DNA of 64,000 nucleotides, from NCBI GenBank assembly GCA_029718625.1, contig CM056385.1:22014924-22078923 (forward strand), read 5' to 3'. The stretch is from Synaphobranchus kaupii (taxonomy: Eukaryota > Chordata > Actinopteri > Anguilliformes > Synaphobranchidae). Under the pieces are notes generated by a model. The model did not search any database. It was given only the letters and a program-made list of their open reading frames with translations, and was not told the DNA's origin. This document shows, in pieces, positions 13,901-21,988 of this stretch (positions within the stretch are counted from its first letter, which is position 1; each line of letters opens with the position of its first letter). The position numbers were made by a program, and so were the translations under genes.

Positions 13901-16900
13901 TCTCCATGTCCTGGTCTGCTAGGTCACGGACGAATGACGTGCCGTGGGAGGCAGACCCCACCCCCTCCTCTCCAGCGGGAGATTTTACGGCATGCAGCTG
14001 CAGAAAAACTGCAGAGGCATTTTGCCGTTTGCAGCGGTGGACAGCTACATTAATCCAGCCCCTGGTTAGACAGGCTGGGTCCATGAAACGCTCAGCAAAC
14101 TCATATCTCTGGAGGACGGGACGGGGGCGCCTCGGGACTCTTCCCCCCCCCCTCGCCCCCTGCTGGGGTTCGTACCTGGAGACCTGGTGTCCGGCAAAGA
14201 GGAGCAGGGCAGTGAGCACGTACAGGTACAGCTGGACCAGGTGCTGTCGTGGCAGAGTCAGGAGCACTAAACTCAGGATGTAGCCTGCAAAAAAAAAAAA
14301 AAAAAACAGCCCGTCAGCTGGCAGCTGGAGACCACAGGAACCTTCCAGCCAATACTCATCAATAAATACATAAAAACTCTAAATAAATAAATAAATCAAC
14401 CGCCATTACGCAGTGGCAGATTTATGCTCGCTGTAAAATTTGTGCTCTCATGACCGTGTGCGAAGCTTTACGGGAGAAAGTGCTATTAGAAGACACTGCT
14501 CAGTGAAACCACTTTAACCCTTTACATGACATGATTGGTTCGCAATCATGGCAGACTCAATTATGTCAGTTTGCCTTGTTTTCTTTTTTTTAATTCCATC
14601 TTTATCACAATGAACCTCCACCTATTCCCACTTCAGGGTCACTCATTCTATTCACTGCTGTAAATAACTGATTTCAAATGTTGCGTTTTCTGGTTTAACG
14701 CTTTGCAGATTCACTGGTTTATCATAATGTGCAGCAAGAAACTGTGCCCTATTGTGGGCCATTTTGGCTCTATGAAACCCTGGGTTGCTTCCTCGTGCGA
14801 TACCATGGGGAACCTCTTTAATTACCACTGAAAGGTACGCTAATGCACAAATGGAAACTGAGTCAGCAACAACTGTCAGTTGTGAGGGATGTAAACAAAT
14901 CATCTGGCATGAATGCAGCAGGGCTGACCTGCCGCACCACTGTGGCCAAAATGGACCTGCCAATCCAACCAATAAGCTCCATTCAAAAAAATCTAGTCAA
15001 AATTTATTCATATAGCGCATTTCACAAATATTTGACACAATACGCTTCACAGGAAACCCTGGCCTAAACCCCCACAAGAGCAAGTCAAAGGCAACAGCGT
15101 CAAGGAAAAATGAGCAAACAGCAATATGTCTCCACACACCAGCATCTGTGTGTAGAGAAAATGTGTTGTATGTGTGTGTATGTGTGTATGTGTGTCTGAG
15201 TGAAGACGTGTGTTCGTGTGTGTCTGCGTTTTTGTTTAAGTGTGAAAGTGTGTTTTTTTTTTTGAGTGGAAATGTGTGTGTATGCACGTGAATGTGTGTG
15301 TTTTTGTAGGCTGGTGTGTGTGTGTGTGCGTGCGCCCCTGTAGGCATTCTTGTTTGTTTGAGAGAACATTGTTGAGTGAGACTTCTTTGCACTTTGTTAA
15401 ACAGGGTGGGGGGTTAGGGTTGTGGGACTATATTAGATGTGCTACAGAATGCCTGCTTATTCAATCAATACAGCGCACACAGCATCGACTCACACACATC
15501 CCACATGTGCGTTAAACGCCAAGAAGAGAACCCTGGAGGAAAAAAAATTCAATTCCAAAATGACTTAATCCATTTTTGGGCATTACGCCAGCAATGCTGC
15601 TCTGGCGGATGAACGCACAGATGAGGTTTTATGTGGAGGCACCAGGGGGGTCTCCACTGAGCTCAAGTACACAAAGCAGAGGAGCGACGACCACCGTGCA
15701 TCTTAAACCTTCGCAATCATTATCCCAAAAAAAGAGAAAAAAAACAGTATGCTTCCACACCTCCCATAACCCTGCTGAGAAGTGAAAACAGAACCTGATG
15801 GTTGCGCACAGGGGAGCCTCACGTGCAGCACAGCTGTACCAGAGAAGGGACCTTGTGGTGATTTAGGGCCACCGTTCCCTTCTGTGGAGGAGGTCCTCTA
15901 TCGACACAGAACGCCCAAAAAACACAAACCCGCACCTTCAACACAAGACTCCCACCCCCTGAAAAAAAAAACGCAAACAGAAAGGCACTCGGTAGACTGT
16001 AGGGTCCAATCCTCTACCTCCTACAGTTCTGAATGGATCCTTAGGGGGCCGGGTTTAGATGGGGACGAGGCATCCCTGAGGTAACCTTGTGAGGGTGGTG
16101 GTCGGTGGCAGTTGGAGGAGTTAGCACCGCAGGGGGTAGACATAGACCCCCCACCATCTGGACAGGACAGCCGTGCACCTAGAGATCATTCTCATTACAC
16201 AACACTAGAGGCTAAATTTAGCGGCTATCTTCACCCCATGGGCTTAACCCCCACTGGGCTGTGTGAGCCAGGACGGCCCTAGAACTGCAGGGAGGTAGGT
16301 GTGTGTGTGTGTGTGTGTGTTGTGATGGGGGGAGGGCAGGGAAGGCGGCGGCCTTCTGACACAAAGGCTGCAATTTCCATCTATACAGCATTTAAAGGGG
16401 TGCTTAAAGGCCAGTTTAAAGACACAGAGTGTCGCTGTGACCGACGACGTGCCATGGATGTCGCTGGTCGCAGCGACATTTGGTTTATACTTCGGGCGAC
16501 TGTCGTCCTGTGGTCACTGCGACGGTCACTGAAGATGTCGCTGAGACATAAAATAAATTCAACTTTGACCCTGTTGCTGCCTCTGTTGTTATGGTAACGT
16601 TTGTCTTGGACAGCGGAGGCTTCGCTCGAGCTGTCAACTTACTAGCTAGCACATAAGCTAACTGTTAATGGACAGATTTTTTTTGTTGGAAAACGTTTAA
16701 GTGCGGCCATAGGGTAGGCCTACCTACCAATAGTTTACCTACCTAGCAAGTGCGTTTAATATTATTAACAATTGAATATTATTATTAATAGCCTAATAAT
16801 AATAACAATGTAATTTCACCGATTGATGCTAAGCTAGACTGTGTTGAGAAATCGTTAGGCCTACAATCCAAAACGAGAAGCAGCTTGCTTCCAATGTTAC

Positions 16901-19900
16901 AAGTTACCAATAGCCTATTAGTCTGTAGGCTATTGCGAATGGTTACAAAGACACATTTGTAGCTGGACTACACATTGTAGCGTTGTAGGCGCCTGCGAAT
17001 ACATTGAAGTTTTTTTGTTTTAACAGTAGGCCTAATTTAGATTTGCCAGATTAAATTTTGTACAACGACCGTAGCCTATCTGATCCATGGCATTCTGATG
17101 TAGCCAAGCGAGTTAAACAGGCTAGCCTACTCCACATTCTTGAATGAGTCCCGTCATGTAGCCTAGCTATTTGCATCCCTTACGTAGGCTATGCCCTCCG
17201 TGTTTTCCTACTAAATAACGTTTAATATGAGGAGTTGCATCAATGTTGAGCTTTAATTACAAACGTTTTATTATTTGCCTCCCGTTCAAAACCCACATAG
17301 CCTACAAGTGTATGAAAGACACAGTACATTTCAAACAATATACGGTGCCCTCGAAATTGACATTTATGAACTTTATTTCAGTGGCCTCCGACAAAAAAAG
17401 GGGTAAAGCAGCAGACATAATGAGATGTAGCCTATTAAAGCTGCTTCAGCTGCTTCTTCCTCCATTGTCCCGAGTGTAAACTGGCGCTGGAATTTCGCGT
17501 TTGTTTATACTTTTCGCGAACAACAACGAGCACAGTGTATGTAGCGCGACAATAGAATGTTCGTGAAAGTACTGCGATTTTAGTTGAACGACACACTGTC
17601 GCTGGACTATACCCCCACTATTAGAAGGCCCATGGACCAGCTGATACGGTGAAAGACGGCTGCATTAATGCACACTGGCCCAGCATGAGCAGGCTGTGAG
17701 CTTGTTTTCCCTGCACATGGTACTGTCCAGACCTGCACTCTCAGAGAACAGCTTTCCTTCACCACATGAGACGCACACAGAGCGACTGCCCGCACAGTGC
17801 AGAGGAAGAGGAAGGAGGAAGAACCTTGAGCAGCTGCAGGGCGAGTGTGCGCGAGCTGACGGCTCAGTTTCAGGGTACCCGCTTGCCTCCCGCCCTTTAT
17901 CTCCGCAGCCCCACCAAAGCACTTATTCACCTCTGCTAAACTTAAAAAAGCACTTATTCACCTCTGCTAAATTTTAAAAAGCACTTATTCACCCCTGCGC
18001 CCCATTCTCCCTGGCCGCGCTACAGTGTAACGTTGGCCTGGCCGGACCAGGCTGGCTCCAGGCCATTCAGAACCGGAGCGGTTTTGTCTGAATTAGAATG
18101 GGTGTGTCTGACCACAGGTCCATTCCAGCGGCATGGAACCACTCCCCTCCTCTCCACGCTGGCCACTCCCACAGTGGGACAGAGGGGCGCTCGCAGTTTC
18201 CGGGTTTTTGGGAGCGCGATGCCCTTGTGGAAACCGGCTTGAAGACTAAAGACAGTGAAAGCCATTCTGCGCACAAATTCTGACATGAATTTAGTTAGTT
18301 TTAATGGTTATGTTCACCATCCTTCAATTTTACTCAAGTCAAACAAACCGCTACGGCAATTATCATTCCGCTGCACTACACCCATTAAAAGCTAGTTTAA
18401 AAGTGCATTTCTGTCTGCTCCTTGAGGAGATCAAAAGGTCACATATTTGCTCATTTGCTGCAACAAAAGTGTAAGGAATGAGGCCACCACATATAATAGC
18501 TGCGTAAAACCACCTTCCACCTATACAAATACAGCTTATTACCAAGCAGCTCTGTACCAGGACTGAAAATTACTCATAACAATACAACTTTGAACAGTAT
18601 AACATTGCAGAGTGAATTTTCCACAACTTTAAGCCATTATTAAATATTTACTTCAGTAACTCAAAGCCCTTTAAGCTGGTTGCACTAGACCTTATATATG
18701 TGTTTATATAACTTATAACCTTATTACTATTATTATCATTATTAAGCATCCTATTCCTGGAAAATGTTCATGGTTCATCTAATAATACAGCTGAAGTCTA
18801 ATATTAGCCTAAGTTTGTCGCTCGAAAGTCATCTGGCATTCAAACCCCCTGGGTTCACCTCAAGGCTTCAAAATTTCCTAAACGTGTGACTGAGAGGAAC
18901 ATCACAATCCTGCAATACTAAAGTCAGCATCACTCACTCACTCACTCACTCACTCACTCACTCACTCACTCACTCACTCACTCACTCACTCACTCACTCA
19001 CTCACTCACTCACTCACTCACTCACTCACTCACTCACTCACTCACTCACTCACTCACTCACTCACTCACTCACTCACTCACTCACTCACTCACTCACTCA
19101 CTCACTCACTCACTCACTCACTCACTCACTCACTCACTCACTCACTCACTCACTCACTCACTCACTCACTCACTCACTCACTCACTCACTCACTCACTCA
19201 CTCACTCACTCACTCACTCACTCACTCACTCACTCACTCACTCACTCACTCACTCACTCACTCACTCACTCACTCACTCACTCACTCACTCACTCACTCA
19301 CTCACTCACTCACTCACTCACTCACTCACTCACTCACTCACTCACTCACTCACTCACTCACTCACTCACTCACTCACTCACTCACTCACTCACTCACTCA
19401 CTCACTCACTCACTCACTCACTCACTCACTCACTCACTCACTCACTCACTCACTCACTCACTCACTCACGGAAGTTAAAATCCTGACTCCGGCAAGCTTG
19501 GGATGTGAGCTTCAGTTTAAAAAAATAAAAAAAAGATTTAAATTCTGCATTGACAGCAACTAATTAAGAAATCTACATTCCCCTGCAAATCATGAGCGCT
19601 GGTTACGCTAATGCGCACTACATGCAGTGAATATTAATAAGCTCCGGTGGCCAACTGGCTTTGGAAATCAGCATACCAATATCAGTCAATAGTGAGGCAG
19701 GCCGGTTATAGAACAGTTCTGTCTTTTCTAGTACGTTTGAATTCTTGGTGGGACCCCCGTTAGCATGAAGTTCTCGTGCTCTGTACCCGGCTGCACAAAT
19801 GGATAATATGTGGAAATTAAAGACACCCGCATGGATTTGAGCGCATGCGAACGTCACACCAATGCGTAATATAACCCAAGAGAAAAGCGAGAGCCCCTCT

Positions 19901-21920
19901 TGTCTGAACTGCTCTAAACCTGCCGCCTCTGCTCCATTAAGTGAGCAATAAAGCCAGCGACAGACGTAGGCCTCTAACGCGGGGAGATTAACACAGAGGG
20001 TTCAGTCAGCTGTGCCGAGTCCCCACTCCGAGTGTGCATCAGTAAACACCAACTCCATTGTGCCCCTCTCCCCTTCCCACTCCCAATAAACATCTCTGGC
20101 CAACTCCGGACTGAACAGGCCTTCAGTGCTGAGCTCATTCATAGAAACAAATACAGAAACAGAAGCACAGAGCCATAGACACACTTTGCATTAATAACCC
20201 CTCAGCCACAGGGGGGTTTTTTTGGGGGGGGGGGGGGGGTGACTTTGCTTCTAAGGTGATTGGGAGATTGGTCTCATGACAAGAGTGGCCAGCGGCCCGC
20301 CAGGGGATTCCCTGCTGAATTCCCATTTAACCCCTTGGCGCAGATGGCAAATTTGGTCAATTCTCACCTATTTAGGGGGTGCTCTATTTAAGGCTTTATA
20401 ACTCCAGGTGTGAGCATCACATAAACTTGCTAAATGGCTTAAATGAAGAAAGGTGTACCATTTACAATACAGACTTAGATTTGTTTATTTTCATAATTTA
20501 AGTCAAAATAAAGTGCCACAAATGCAAAGAAACTTTGGAAAAATGCAACAAAAAAAAAAATTTGTTTTTCTTTAGTTAGCAACAAAATACTGAGAGCTAC
20601 ATAAGTGAAACCGGTAATATACAGTACTGTGCAAATGTCTTAGGCACCCTAGATTTTTTATGTAGATTTTTTTCTTAGATGTTTATTTTTTGTCTTCTGC
20701 ATTAGTGTGTCAGTAGAAAAGAGCAAATTGTAGATTTCCAAACATTGATTTTCCAAAAACGTAATTGAACTTTCGTCAGAGAAAAGAAGAACAAGGAGTT
20801 CAGCAACAGATGGTATGGTCTCCACAGAGGCCTGTTCTCAACATCACCGAGGCTGTCTGGGATTACCTGGACAGACAGAAGCAAGCGAGACAGCCAAAGT
20901 CTGCAGAAGTTGGCAAGTTCTCCAAAATGCTTGGAACAATTTACCAGCTGATTTTCTTATAAAACTGAACAGAGAGTTGATGCTGTTTTAAAGGGAAAGG
21001 GTGGTCACACCAAATATTGATTTGATTCTGTTTTTTATTGTTTACTGTTCTTTATAGTCAATTGTTTGATATTTAGAAACTTTGAATTTAATTATTTTTT
21101 AAAGGATTTTCGCCTTATGGATTTTCTTTACATGTGCCTAAGACTTTTGCACAGTACTGTATATATACACATTTCCTTGATCATAAACTCCATGTCAACA
21201 AGTGTGCAGAATCTGAGGATAATATGAAGAACTACTAAAGGTCTATGATTCAAAATATAAGCAGTGTACCCTCTTGTCCATTAGTGTCTCCAAATCTATC
21301 CAAATGGCGTCATTATCCCATCTACGCAACAACAACGCTGTCATCACCCGACAGCTCCGTTAAGGGTTTGCAAACCATGCCAGTTGGTTTTAATGTACAA
21401 AATTATCCAGGGCAATTAGCATTGATTGTGCTTGCGCACATGGGCCTACAGTATACTGGGTATACTGATATTTTATTCAGTATGGGCGCATGAGTGTCTG
21501 ACATCCCTATCCCTCCTGGCATTCAAACACAGGACTGCTTTGCCTTAAGCACCAACTGATCCAGGGTGCTGACGCACTTGGAAGCTGGCAGAGAGGAAAG
21601 GGACACCCGGAGCTCAACACTGTAAAGAGATCTCTCCACAGAATCACACACATGACAGGGTTGCTTGGTTTTACAGATTAGAAGTGCACGTCACTGCACA
21701 CACTTATATGACTGAGGACGGACTAGGAACATTTCCTGTTCCACATTTATGAATTTGTGCGTGCCTGCGTGCGTGCGTGCATTACTCTCTCAGGAGCTCG
21801 GTGAAATCACTAATGGGAGCTCAGCTGAATGAAATACACACTTCTCTTATTCTGACTTTCACCCCCACCTTCTCACTTCCCGATCAAAGAGAATCCTGCA
21901 TACGGGACAAGTCCAGACTT

Positions 21921-21988
<68 letters not shown>

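Noticed and set aside
13855..14283. 142-codon plus-strand frame
   Set aside because: It is the shadow of the rnf145 exon 14176-14284 and its intron on the opposite strand.
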